Positions 6,950-13,694 of a stretch of DNA of 27,695 nucleotides are shown here, one piece after another (position 1 is the first letter of the stretch; each line of letters opens with the position of its first letter). The notes beneath the pieces were generated by a model that was given only the letters and a program-made list of their open reading frames with translations, had not been told where the DNA came from and did no database searches. The translations under genes and the position numbers were made by a program. Origin of the DNA: an uncultured Pseudoflavonifractor sp. (GTDB lineage Bacteria; Bacillota; Clostridia; Oscillospirales; Oscillospiraceae); NCBI GenBank assembly GCA_904419835.1, contig CAJFTA010000028.1, positions 1 through 27,695 of the forward strand. The letters are read 5' to 3'.

Positions 6950-7357
6950 ATGGCTACTGCTGCTAATACCAAGGGCAAGAAAGTGGTGCGCAAGCGCCGC
7001 GAGCGTAAGAACGTTGAGAAGGGCCAGGTGCACATCCGCTCCTCCTTCAATAACACCATGGTTACCGTGACCGACATGGGCGGCAACGCCCTGTCCTGGG
7101 CCTCCTCCGGCGGCCTGGGCTTCCGCGGTTCCCGTAAGTCCACCCCCTTCGCCGCCCAGACCGCCGCCGAGACCGCCGCCAAGGCTGCCATGGAGCACGG
7201 CCTGAAGACCGTCGAGGTCTACGTGAAGGGCCCCGGCGCCGGCCGTGAGGCTGCCATTCGCGCCCTGCAGGCCGTGGGTCTTGAGGTCACCCTGATCAAG
7301 GACGTGACCCCCATCCCCCACAACGGCTGCCGTCCGCCCAAGCGTCGTCGCGTGTAA
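6950..7357 (+). CDS. rpsK: 30S ribosomal protein S11
   Basis: 135 residues. The segments HIRSSFNNTMVTVTDMGGN, GFRGSRKSTPFAAQ and the C-terminal PIPHNGCRPPKRRRV are invariant S11 features. S11 lies on the 30S platform near the mRNA exit and Shine-Dalgarno helix. AAGGAGG precedes the ATG. It is between rpsM and rpsD with short gaps. Confidence 0.98.
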   Translation: MATAANTKGKKVVRKRRERKNVEKGQVHIRSSFNNTMVTVTDMGGNALSWASSGGLGFRGSRKSTPFAAQTAAETAAKAAMEHGLKTVEVYVKGPGAGREAAIRALQAVGLEVTLIKDVTPIPHNGCRPPKRRRV

Positions 7358-7375
7358 GAGAAGGAGGAAGAATCA

Positions 7376-7978
7376 ATGGCAAAGAATATGCAGCCTATCG
7401 CCAAGCGCTGCCGTGCGCTGGGCATTTCTCCTGCCGCTATGGGCTACGCCAAGAAGGAGAGCAACCGCAATCCCGGCGGCCAGATGAGAAAGAAGAAGAG
7501 CGAGTATGCCCTTCAGCTGTCTGAGAAGCAGAAGGTCAAGTTCGTCTACGGCATCATGGAGAAGCAGTTCCGCTCCTACTATGAGAAGGCCACCCGCATG
7601 CCCGGCAAGACCGGCGACAACCTGCTGATCCTGGTGGAGCGCCGCCTGGACAACGCCGTGTACCGTCTCGGCTTCGCCAACACCCGCCGCGAGGCCCGTC
7701 AGCTGGTCAACCACGGCCACTTCACCGTCAACGGCCAGCGGGTGGACATCCCCTCCTACCTGGTGAAGGCGGGCGATGTGATCGAGGTCAAGGAGAGCAG
7801 CCGCTCTTCCGCCAAGTTCAAGAAGCTGACCGGCGAGGACGCCCCCAACGTGCTGCTGCCCCAGTGGCTGGAGCGCGAGAAGAACACCCTGAAGGGTACT
7901 GTCACCAAGCTGCCCGTCCGCGAGGACGTGGATCTGCCTGTTGAGGAGCACCTGATCGTCGAGCTGTACTCCAAGTAA
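7376..7978 (+). CDS. rpsD: 30S ribosomal protein S4
   Basis: 200 residues. An S4 RNA-binding domain lies at about residues 90-150 (RRLDNAVYRLGFANTRREAR, then VNHGHFTVNGQRVDIPSY). The N-terminus has one cysteine only, so it is the zinc-free form of S4. S4 nucleates assembly of the 30S 5' domain. In contrast to B. subtilis, where rpsD stands alone, here it is in the alpha operon between rpsK and rpoA, as in most Clostridia. AGAAGGAGG precedes the ATG. Confidence 0.98.
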   Translation: MAKNMQPIAKRCRALGISPAAMGYAKKESNRNPGGQMRKKKSEYALQLSEKQKVKFVYGIMEKQFRSYYEKATRMPGKTGDNLLILVERRLDNAVYRLGFANTRREARQLVNHGHFTVNGQRVDIPSYLVKAGDVIEVKESSRSSAKFKKLTGEDAPNVLLPQWLEREKNTLKGTVTKLPVREDVDLPVEEHLIVELYSK

Positions 7979-8019
7979 GAGAGCGCGTACCCTCGATTAT
8001 TGGTGAGCTGTAAAACCAG

Positions 8020-8043
8020 GCGGCGGGCTGCCCGGCCCGCCGC
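8020..8043 (+). promoter_or_regulatory. GC-rich hairpin in the rpsD-rpoA gap
   Basis: The arms GCGGCGGGC (8020-8028) and GCCCGCCGC (8035-8043) form a perfect 9-bp stem with a 6-base loop. There is no T-tract, so a terminator is unlikely. It ends seven bases before the rpoA AGGAGGG and could modulate rpoA translation or mRNA processing; this role is inferred. Confidence 0.5.
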
Positions 8044-8063
8044 TGCGAAAAGGAGGGTAACAC

Positions 8064-9011
8064 ATGGTAGAAATCGAGAAGCCGCGCATCGAATGTGTGG
8101 AGAACCCCGGCGACGGCTCCTATGGCAAGTACGTGGTCGAGCCTCTGGAGCGTGGTTACGGCACGACTCTGGGCAATTCCCTGCGCCGCATTCTTCTCTC
8201 TTCTCTGCCCGGTACGGCAGTCACCTCCATCAAGATCGCCGGTGTGCAGCATGAGTTCTGCAGCATCCCCGGCGTGAAGGAGGATGTGACGGAGATCGTC
8301 CTCAACGTGAAGAGCATCATCGCGAAGCTCCACTGCGAGGGCGTCAAGACGGTCTATATCGAGGCCAGCGGCGAGTGCGAGGTCACCGCCGGTGACATCA
8401 AGGCCGACGGCGAGGTGGAGGTCCTGAATCCCGACCTTCACATTGCCACCCTGGGTCCCGACGCCTCCCTGAACATGGAGCTGACCCTGTCCCACGGCCG
8501 GGGCTATGTGCCCGCCGACCGGAACAAGCCGGCCCAGAACATCATCGGCGTTATCCCGGTGGACTCTGTGTACACCCCCGTGCGCAAGGTCAACTACACC
8601 GTGGAGCCCACCCGCGTGGGCGATCAGACTGACTTCGACAAGCTGACCCTGGAGGTGTGGACCAACGGTACCATCACCGCCAGAGACGCTGTGAGTCTGG
8701 GTGCCCGCATTCTCTGCGACCACTTCGTCCTGTTCACCGACCTGTCCGAGACCATGGGCAACAAGTCCACGGTGGTGGAGAAGGCCGAGGCGCAGCGGGA
8801 CAAGGTGCTGGAGATGACCATCGAGGAGCTGGACCTGTCCGTCCGTTCCTTCAACTGCCTCAAGCGCGCCAACATCAACACCGTCGAGGATCTGATTTCC
8901 AAGACCGAGGACGAGATGATGAAGGTCCGCAACCTGGGCCGCAAGTCCCTGGAAGAGGTCGTCAACAAGCTGGCCATGATGGGCCTGAGCCTTGCCAGCG
9001 ACGACAACTGA
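8064..9011 (+). CDS. rpoA: RNA polymerase alpha subunit
   Basis: 315 residues, typical of Bacillota. The N-terminal dimerisation domain (to about residue 230) includes EPLERGYGTTLGNSLRRILL. The C-terminal domain contains LDLSVRSFNCLKRANINTVE and LGRKSLEEVVNKL, which bind UP elements and activators. The subunit is the scaffold for beta and beta' assembly. The start ATG follows AAAAGGAGGG. Its site between rpsD and rplQ is conserved. Confidence 0.98.
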   Translation: MVEIEKPRIECVENPGDGSYGKYVVEPLERGYGTTLGNSLRRILLSSLPGTAVTSIKIAGVQHEFCSIPGVKEDVTEIVLNVKSIIAKLHCEGVKTVYIEASGECEVTAGDIKADGEVEVLNPDLHIATLGPDASLNMELTLSHGRGYVPADRNKPAQNIIGVIPVDSVYTPVRKVNYTVEPTRVGDQTDFDKLTLEVWTNGTITARDAVSLGARILCDHFVLFTDLSETMGNKSTVVEKAEAQRDKVLEMTIEELDLSVRSFNCLKRANINTVEDLISKTEDEMMKVRNLGRKSLEEVVNKLAMMGLSLASDDN

Positions 9012-9031
9012 GCTTCCCCATATCGGAGGGC

Positions 9032-9113
9032 GGCCGCGGGCAAGTAACGTTCCCTCGCGGCCCCAGGCTCCGCCTGGGCGCTGTGCGCGCTTTCCAGAGA
9101 AGGCAGCGCCTTC
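9032..9113 (+). promoter_or_regulatory. Three successive hairpins in the rpoA-rplQ gap
   Basis: The 165-bp gap contains a GGCCGCG/CGCGGCC stem (9032-9038 with 9056-9062), a CCCAGGC/GCCTGGG stem (9062-9068 with 9072-9078) and a GAAGGC/GCCTTC stem (9099-9104 with 9108-9113). None has a T-tract. They could be RNA processing signals, an L17 leader or inserted repeats; the sequence alone does not decide. Confidence 0.45.
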
Positions 9114-9176
9114 TTCAGGACGAATTGAAAAGGAATTTTGCGTCTGCGTACGTGAAATCGAATAGGAGTGTTTTTC

Positions 9177-9518
9177 ATGTCCGGATATCGTAGACTGGGC
9201 CGCCGCAGCGACCAGCGTAAGGCCATGCTTCGCGCCATGGTGACCTACCTGCTGGAGAACGGCCAGATTAAGACCACCCTGCCCCGCGCCAAGGAGGTTG
9301 CTCCTCTGGCTGAGAAGATGATCACCCTGGCCAAGAAGAACGACCTGGCTTCCTACCGTCAGGCGCTGTCCTTTATCACCAAGGAGGACGTGGCCAAGAA
9401 GCTCTTCTCCGAGCTCAACCTGAAGTATCAGGGCCGCGAGGGCGGTTACACCCGCGTGGTCAAGATCGGGCCCCGCCGCGGCGACGCCGCCGAGATGGCC
9501 ATTGTCCAGCTCGTCTGA
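9177..9518 (+). CDS. rplQ: 50S ribosomal protein L17
   Basis: 113 residues. The N-terminus MSGYRRLGRRSDQRKAMLR, the central NGQIKTTLPRAKEV and the ending YTRVVKIGPRRGDAAEMAI are characteristic. L17 binds near the 50S tunnel exit. The ATG at 9177 is supported by AGGAG at 9164-9168, eight bases upstream; a GTG at 9168 overlaps that site and is unlikely. It is the last gene of the ribosomal cluster and is followed by a strong terminator hairpin. Confidence 0.97.
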   Translation: MSGYRRLGRRSDQRKAMLRAMVTYLLENGQIKTTLPRAKEVAPLAEKMITLAKKNDLASYRQALSFITKEDVAKKLFSELNLKYQGREGGYTRVVKIGPRRGDAAEMAIVQLV

Positions 9519-9535
9519 GCATAAAGGAAAAAACC

Positions 9536-9571
9536 AGCCGCCCGCCGCTCCCTATGGAGCGGCGGGCGGCT
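9536..9571 (+). terminator. Terminator of the ribosomal protein operon
   Basis: A 16-bp perfect stem (9536-9551 with 9556-9571) with a CTAT loop begins 18 bp after the rplQ stop. The downstream T content is modest (ACATTTTC), and an A-rich run lies upstream. Position and stability support transcription termination. Confidence 0.85.
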
Positions 9572-9578
9572 GACATTT

Positions 9579-9607
9579 TCGAACAAGACGCTTAGCGCCT
9601 TGTTCGA
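9579..9607. repeat. Inverted repeat after the rplQ terminator
   Basis: TCGAACAAG at 9579-9587 is repeated inverted as CTTGTTCGA at 9599-9607, with an 11-base loop. It is the first of several hairpins in the non-coding stretch 9572-9850; further perfect stems are at 9631-9639 with 9653-9661 and at 9681-9690 with 9706-9715. Confidence 0.7.
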
Positions 9608-9773
9608 GTGAGATGCAGTCCGCCGCGCGCGGCATTTGTTCACATTTGGCGTACAAATGCCACACTTGCGGCCTGAAAGGTGTTTTCTCCGAGGCACATG
9701 TCCCCGGAGAAAACAGATTTCGTTTTATTCGCACCTGCGGGCGCGAACACTGCGAGGCTTTCTGAGAGGACGG

Positions 9774-9812
9774 GCCGTCTGCGGCTCCTTGGAGCGACGG
9801 GCGGCTCTTTTT
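9774..9812 (+). terminator. Intrinsic terminator-like hairpin upstream of the aro promoter
   Basis: A stem at 9774-9788 with 9791-9805 (13 pairs, including two G-T wobbles, with a two-base internal mismatch) is followed by TCTTTTT at 9806-9812. No coding sequence precedes it after rplQ. It either backs up the rplQ terminator or ends a small transcript from the hairpin-rich stretch 9579-9773. Confidence 0.6.
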
Positions 9813-9850
9813 GCGGCCCGCCCTGACGGCATGCACATGCAAAAATATTC

Positions 9851-9879
9851 TTGCATTTTCCGCCGGGAAAGGGTATAAT
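9851..9879 (+). promoter_or_regulatory. Promoter of the aro operon
   Basis: A perfect TATAAT at 9874-9879 lies 17 bases downstream of TTGCAT at 9851-9856, a weak -35 hexamer. Transcription would start near 9886, leaving a leader of about 255 bases before aroF. That leader contains a small aromatic-rich ORF and a terminator. Confidence 0.75.
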
Positions 9880-9910
9880 GACCCCAAACCTTTGAAATGT
9901 GAGGTACCCC

Positions 9911-10003
9911 ATGAACCGATCCGCCCTCACAACTGCATCCTTCTCCTTTACCTTTGGCTGGGCTCGATTTATGAGCGCCGGCTATTTTGCGTTGGGTAAA
10001 TAA
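9911..10003 (+). CDS. Putative aromatic-rich attenuation leader peptide
   Basis: A 30-codon ORF starting at ATG 9911, about 25 bases after the predicted transcription start, with GAGGT at 9901-9905 as ribosome-binding site. The core reads SFSFTFGWARF, then MSAGYFALGK: five Phe, one Trp and one Tyr in 30 residues. Four of the five Phe codons are TTT although the region is GC-rich. It ends with TAA at 10001-10003, 72 bases before an intrinsic terminator and 139 before aroF. It probably works as a sensor of charged Phe (and other aromatic) tRNA rather than as a functional peptide. I recognise no named family, and its translation is an inference. Confidence 0.7.
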   Translation: MNRSALTTASFSFTFGWARFMSAGYFALGK

Positions 10004-10095
10004 GAGGGATGAAATGAATGGCGCCGGCCCGGATTCCGGGGTTACAGGGCGGCGGTTATCTTCGTATCTGTTGCGGGGAGCACATTGATTTCATC
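9936..10095 (+). promoter_or_regulatory. Attenuator pairing segments (protector and antiterminator)
   Basis: Segment 9936-9943 (CATCCTTC, inside the leader ORF) can pair with 10004-10011 (GAGGGATG, just after its stop). Segment 10008-10020 (GATGAAATGAATG) can pair with 10083-10095, 12 of 13 positions, which destroys the upper half of the terminator stem. The two pairings share 10008-10011 and so compete. A ribosome held at the early Phe codons (9941-9955) would free the antiterminator; one reaching the stop codon would cover it. The pairings are read from sequence; the switching is inferred. Confidence 0.6.
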
Positions 10096-10116
10096 AATGT
10101 GCTCCCTTTCTATTTT
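10076..10116 (+). terminator. Intrinsic terminator (attenuator) in the aro leader
   Basis: A perfect 14-bp stem, GGGAGCACATTGAT at 10076-10089 with its complement at 10093-10106, encloses a TTC loop and is followed by TTTCTATTTT. It lies 26 bp before the aroF start and downstream of the aro promoter, so it can only act as a premature terminator of the aro operon. Confidence 0.9.
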
Positions 10117-10142
10117 GCGAGGAAAAGAAAGGATGTTGGAAT

Positions 10143-11159
10143 ATGGTTGTCATTATGAAGCCGGGCACGCGGAAAGAGGATATCGACGCGCTGGCCGCCA
10201 GCTTTGAGGCTCAGGGTCTCAGGGTGGGAATCACCAACGGCGTGGGCTGCACCATTCTGGGCCTGGTGGGCGACACCACTGCCGTGGATATGGATAAAAT
10301 CTCCATCAACCCCAATGTGGAGCGGGTCATGCGGGTTCAGGAGCCCTATAAGAAGGCCAACCGCAAGTTCCACCCCGAGGACACGGTGGTCACCGTGGGA
10401 AAGGCCAAGATCGGCGGCGGCAGCTTCGGTGTTATCGCCGGGCCCTGCTCCGTGGAGAGCGAGGAGCAGATTGTGGAGGTGGCTGAGGCGGTGAAGGCCT
10501 CCGGCGCGTCCATGCTCCGGGGCGGCGCCTTCAAGCCCCGCACCTCTCCCTACGCCTTCCAGGGCATGGGCGCCCCCGGCCTGGATCTGCTGGTGGAGGC
10601 CCGCCGGGCCACCGGCCTGCCCATTGTCTCCGAGATCATGGCCCCCCGCTACGTGGAGCTCTTTGAGGAAAAGGTGGACGTGGTCCAGATCGGCGCCCGG
10701 AACATGCAGAATTTCGAGCTGCTCAAGGAGGTGGGCAAGATGTCCAAGCCTATCCTTCTGAAGCGGGGCCTGTCCAACAGCTATGAGGAGTGGATCATGT
10801 CTGCCGAGTATATTATGGCCGGCGGCAATGAGAACGTGATCCTCTGTGAGCGGGGCATCCGCACCTTTGAGACCTATACCCGCAACACCCTGGACGTGTC
10901 CGCCATCCCGGCAGTCAAGCAGATGAGCCACCTGCCCGTCATCGTGGACCCCTCCCACGCCGCAGGCATGTACTGGATGGTGGAGCCCCTGGCTCTGGCG
11001 GCAGTGGCCGCCGGGGCCGACGGCCTTATCATCGAGGTCCACAACGACCCGGCCCACGCCAAGTGCGACGGCCAGCAGTCCCTCACCCCCAAGAAATTTG
11101 ACGAGCTCATGGGCAAGGTGCGGGCCCTGGTGGGCATGATGGGGAAGACGCTGGTATGA
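10143..11159 (+). CDS. aroF: 3-deoxy-7-phosphoheptulonate (DAHP) synthase, type I-beta with ferredoxin-like domain
   Basis: 338 residues. It condenses PEP with erythrose-4-phosphate, the first step of the shikimate pathway. Residues 1-70 form the ferredoxin-like regulatory domain found in enzymes such as that of Thermotoga maritima, where it mediates feedback inhibition by aromatic amino acids. The barrel carries GPCSVES (100-106, metal ligand C102), KPRTSPY (131-137), QIGARN (182-187) and VDPSH (268-272). AAAGGA lies nine bases before the ATG. It is the first structural gene after the attenuator, and its stop overlaps the aroB start as ATGA. Confidence 0.96.
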   Translation: MVVIMKPGTRKEDIDALAASFEAQGLRVGITNGVGCTILGLVGDTTAVDMDKISINPNVERVMRVQEPYKKANRKFHPEDTVVTVGKAKIGGGSFGVIAGPCSVESEEQIVEVAEAVKASGASMLRGGAFKPRTSPYAFQGMGAPGLDLLVEARRATGLPIVSEIMAPRYVELFEEKVDVVQIGARNMQNFELLKEVGKMSKPILLKRGLSNSYEEWIMSAEYIMAGGNENVILCERGIRTFETYTRNTLDVSAIPAVKQMSHLPVIVDPSHAAGMYWMVEPLALAAVAAGADGLIIEVHNDPAHAKCDGQQSLTPKKFDELMGKVRALVGMMGKTLV

Positions 11160-12220
11160 AAACGCTGAACGTGAATCTGCCCGGCCGGGCCTACGACATC
11201 CTTATAGAGCGGGGGCTCCTCTCCCGGGCGGGGGAGCTGTGCCGGGCAGCACTGCCCAGAGCCGGCCGCCTCTTTGTGGTGACCGACTCCACAGTGGGCC
11301 CCCTGTACCTGAACCGGCTCATCCCCTCTCTGGAGAACGCCGGATTTGAGACCGCCGTCTGTGAAATTCCGGCCGGGGAGGCATCCAAGTGCGTGGAGCA
11401 GCTCTCCCGGCTGTGGGAGCACATGATGGACTTCGGACTCACCCGCACCGACGCGGTGGCAGCCCTGGGCGGCGGCGTGGTGGGGGACCTGGCGGGCTTT
11501 GCCGCCGCCACCGTCCTCCGGGGCGTGGACTTTGTCCAGATCCCCACCACACTCCTCTCCCAGGTGGACTCCGCCGTGGGCGGCAAGGTGGCCATCGACC
11601 TCCAGCACGGCAAGAACCTGGCTGGGGCCTTCTGGCAGCCCAGACTGGTGCTGATGGACCCGGCAGTGCTGGGTACCCTGGACGACAAGACCTTTGCCGA
11701 CGGCATGGCCGAGGTCATCAAGTACGGCTGCATCCGGGACGCGGCCTTCCTCTCCTGGCTGGAGCAGCGCCCCTCCCGGCAGGAGATTATGGCGGAGATT
11801 GAACACGTTCTGTATACCTGCTGCGATATAAAACGTGCTGTTGTGGTGGAGGACGAGCGGGACACCGGCGCCCGCATGATACTCAACTTTGGCCACACCC
11901 TGGGCCACGCCTACGAACTGGCGGGACACTACCGGATCTGGACCCACGGCCAGGCGGTGGCCGCCGGTATGGTGAAGGCGGCGGAGCTGGGGGTAACCCT
12001 GGGCGTCACTCCGGCGGGGCTGCCCGAGCGGATCGGCGTGCTGCTGGGCTGCTTCGGCCTGCCGGTGGCCATCCCCTGCGCCCATGAGGATTACGCCGCC
12101 GCCGTGGGCCTGGACAAGAAGGGGGCTGGGGATTCCATCTCGGTCATTCTGCTGGAGGAGGCGGGCCGGGCCGTGGCCCACCCCATGCCCAAGGCCAAGC
12201 TGCTGGAGGAACTGAAATGA
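11156..12220 (+). CDS. aroB: 3-dehydroquinate synthase
   Basis: 354 residues. It converts DAHP to 3-dehydroquinate using NAD and a divalent metal. The glycine-rich GGGVVGDLAGF is at 105-115, QVDSAVGGKVAIDL at 136-149, and the metal ligands are E186, H247 (in GHTLGHA) and H264 (in THGQAVAAGM). The ATG overlaps the aroF stop (ATGA at 11156-11159). The gene's own stop overlaps, again as ATGA, the start of a short ORF that duplicates the aroA N-terminus. Confidence 0.97.
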   Translation: MKTLNVNLPGRAYDILIERGLLSRAGELCRAALPRAGRLFVVTDSTVGPLYLNRLIPSLENAGFETAVCEIPAGEASKCVEQLSRLWEHMMDFGLTRTDAVAALGGGVVGDLAGFAAATVLRGVDFVQIPTTLLSQVDSAVGGKVAIDLQHGKNLAGAFWQPRLVLMDPAVLGTLDDKTFADGMAEVIKYGCIRDAAFLSWLEQRPSRQEIMAEIEHVLYTCCDIKRAVVVEDERDTGARMILNFGHTLGHAYELAGHYRIWTHGQAVAAGMVKAAELGVTLGVTPAGLPERIGVLLGCFGLPVAIPCAHEDYAAAVGLDKKGAGDSISVILLEEAGRAVAHPMPKAKLLEELK

Positions 12221-12274
12221 ACGTCACCATAACACCCACCCTGCTCCACGGCTCCGTCACCCCGCCGCCCTCCA
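12217..12274 (+). repeat. aroA 5'-end repeat, copy 1
   Basis: 58 bp starting exactly at ATG 12217 match 12378-12435 at 51 positions; four of seven differences are third-position silent changes. Homology stops at CCCTCCA. Confidence 0.93.
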
Positions 12275-12295
12275 CCGCAGGCCGGCGGCCTGCGG
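12275..12295. repeat. Perfect 9-bp-arm palindrome in the aroB-aroA insert
   Basis: CCGCAGGCC (12275-12283), GGC loop, GGCCTGCGG (12287-12295). It begins immediately after the homology to aroA ends, so it marks the left edge of the insert. Confidence 0.85.
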
Positions 12296-12344
12296 GCGGC
12301 ATCTTCGGCGGTTTCGCCGCAGGCGGGAGCCGAAGCGCCATCCT

Positions 12345-12443
12345 CTGGCTTTTGGAGGGAGAAAGGAGATGGAGTGTATGAATGTGACCATAACACCCAC
12401 CCAGCTCCACGGCTTCGTCACGCCTCCCCCCTCCAAAAGCCAG
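12345..12443. repeat. 15-bp inverted repeat flanking the aroA start region
   Basis: CTGGCTTTTGGAGGG at 12345-12359 is the exact reverse complement of 12429-12443, which encodes the start of the AroA SKSQ motif. The 69-base interval holds the aroA ribosome-binding site (AAAGGAG, 12362-12368) and ATG 12378. In mRNA it could place the start region in a large loop. Confidence 0.85.
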
Positions 12444-13667
12444 GCCCACCGGCTGCTCCTGGCCGCCGCCCTGGCCCACGGCGCCAGCACGCTCTCCAAC
12501 GTGGCTTTCTCCCAGGACATCCAGGCCACCGTCCGCTGCCTGGAGGCGCTGGGCGCCGATGTCCGGAGAGAGGGAGATTGCCTGTCCGTCACGGGCCTGG
12601 GCGGCAAAACGGCCTCCGGGGGCGAACTGCCCCGGCTGGACTGCGGGGAGAGCGGCTCAACCCTGCGCTTTCTCATCCCGGTGGCCCTGGCCGTCCGGGG
12701 CGGCGGCGTGTTCACCGGCCGCGGCCGCCTGATGGAGCGGCCCCAGGAGCCCTATTTCGCCATCTTCCGGGAGAAGGGCGTCTCCTACGGGCAGAAGGGC
12801 GATACGCTCACGGTCAGCGGTCGGCTCGCCCCCGGGGTATACACCCTGCCGGGGAATGTGTCCTCCCAGTTTATCACCGGCCTGCTTTACGCCCTGCCTC
12901 TGCTGCCCGGCGACTCGGAGATCCGCCTCACCACCCCGCTGGAGAGCCGGGGCTATGTGGATATGACCATGGACGCCCTGAAAGAGTTCGGCGTGGCGGT
13001 GAAGTATGACGGCGATCGCATTTTCCGGGTGCCCGGGAATCAGACCGGCCATCCCGCCGCCATGACCGTGGAGGCCGACTGGTCCAACGCCGCCTTCTGG
13101 TACGCCGCGGTCGGGCTGGGCTGTGAGCTGGATATTCAGGGCCTGAACGCCTTCTCCTGCCAGGGGGATATGCGCATCGCGGCGTTCTACACCGCGCTGC
13201 GGGGGGAGGAGATGGCCCGGGAGGCAGGGCTGACCCTCCGCCGCACCGAAAGGCTCGGCGAGCGGCGGGCGCTGGAACTGGATGTGAGCCAGTGTCCCGA
13301 TCTGGTGCCCCCTTTGGCTGCCCTGGCCGCCCTGACGCCGGACTGTGACACCACTATCGCCAATGCCGCCCGGCTGCGCATCAAGGAGAGCGACCGGCTC
13401 TCCACGGTGACGGAGGTGCTCACCACCCTGGGGGCGGAGGTGAAGGAGTACGCCGACCATCTGGTTATCGTAGGAAAAGACCACCTGCCCGGTGGCGTCA
13501 CCGTCTCCGGCCACAACGACCACCGTATCGCCATGATGGCCGCCATTGCCGCCGTGCGGTGCGGCGCCCCCGTCACTGTCACCGGGGCGGAGTGCGTGGG
13601 CAAGTCCTACCCCAGCTTCTGGGAGGAATATGCCAGACTTGGAGGACAGATTGCGGTCAGCGAATAA
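12378..13667 (+). CDS. aroA: 3-phosphoshikimate 1-carboxyvinyltransferase (EPSP synthase)
   Basis: 429 residues from ATG 12378. It adds the enolpyruvyl group of PEP to shikimate-3-phosphate. SKSQAHR (19-25) holds the substrate-binding Lys and Arg, DCGESGSTLRF (88-98) is the PEP/glyphosate loop in the Clostridia-type form, RLMERPQEP follows, and DLVPPLAAL (308-316), LRIKESDRL (333-341), HNDHRIAM (379-386) and K409 complete the active site. AAAGGAG at 12362-12368 and homology support this start; an in-frame ATG at 12369 would add three residues. A diverged copy of its first 58 bp lies upstream. Confidence 0.96.
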   Translation: MNVTITPTQLHGFVTPPPSKSQAHRLLLAAALAHGASTLSNVAFSQDIQATVRCLEALGADVRREGDCLSVTGLGGKTASGGELPRLDCGESGSTLRFLIPVALAVRGGGVFTGRGRLMERPQEPYFAIFREKGVSYGQKGDTLTVSGRLAPGVYTLPGNVSSQFITGLLYALPLLPGDSEIRLTTPLESRGYVDMTMDALKEFGVAVKYDGDRIFRVPGNQTGHPAAMTVEADWSNAAFWYAAVGLGCELDIQGLNAFSCQGDMRIAAFYTALRGEEMAREAGLTLRRTERLGERRALELDVSQCPDLVPPLAALAALTPDCDTTIANAARLRIKESDRLSTVTEVLTTLGAEVKEYADHLVIVGKDHLPGGVTVSGHNDHRIAMMAAIAAVRCGAPVTVTGAECVGKSYPSFWEEYARLGGQIAVSE

Positions 13668-13694
13668 TCCCCCACCGAAAGGAAGTGCGATTCC

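Larger units (their letters stand above)
12217..12381 (+). pseudogene. 54-codon ORF: duplicated aroA start fused to a hairpin-rich insert
   Basis: The ORF starts at ATG 12217 (ATGA overlap with aroB) and ends at TGA 12379-12381, overlapping the aroA ATG at 12378. Its first 19 codons, MNVTITPTLLHGSVTPPPS, copy the AroA N-terminus with two amino-acid changes; the DNA matches 51 of 58 positions. It then diverges before the SKSQ substrate-binding motif into a Gly/Ala/Arg-rich sequence. It cannot be an active EPSP synthase. It may be a relic, or it may carry translating ribosomes from aroB to aroA through two coupled stop/start junctions. The latter is an inference. Confidence 0.7.

Noticed and set aside
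9636..9878. An 80-codon ORF in the rplQ-aroF gap
   Set aside because: It runs through several hairpins and a terminator, has no SD and no recognisable motif.
9880..10142. T-box riboswitch before the aro operon
   Set aside because: The leader is short and I find no T-box bulge consensus or specifier-loop layout; the ORF plus terminator explains the region better.
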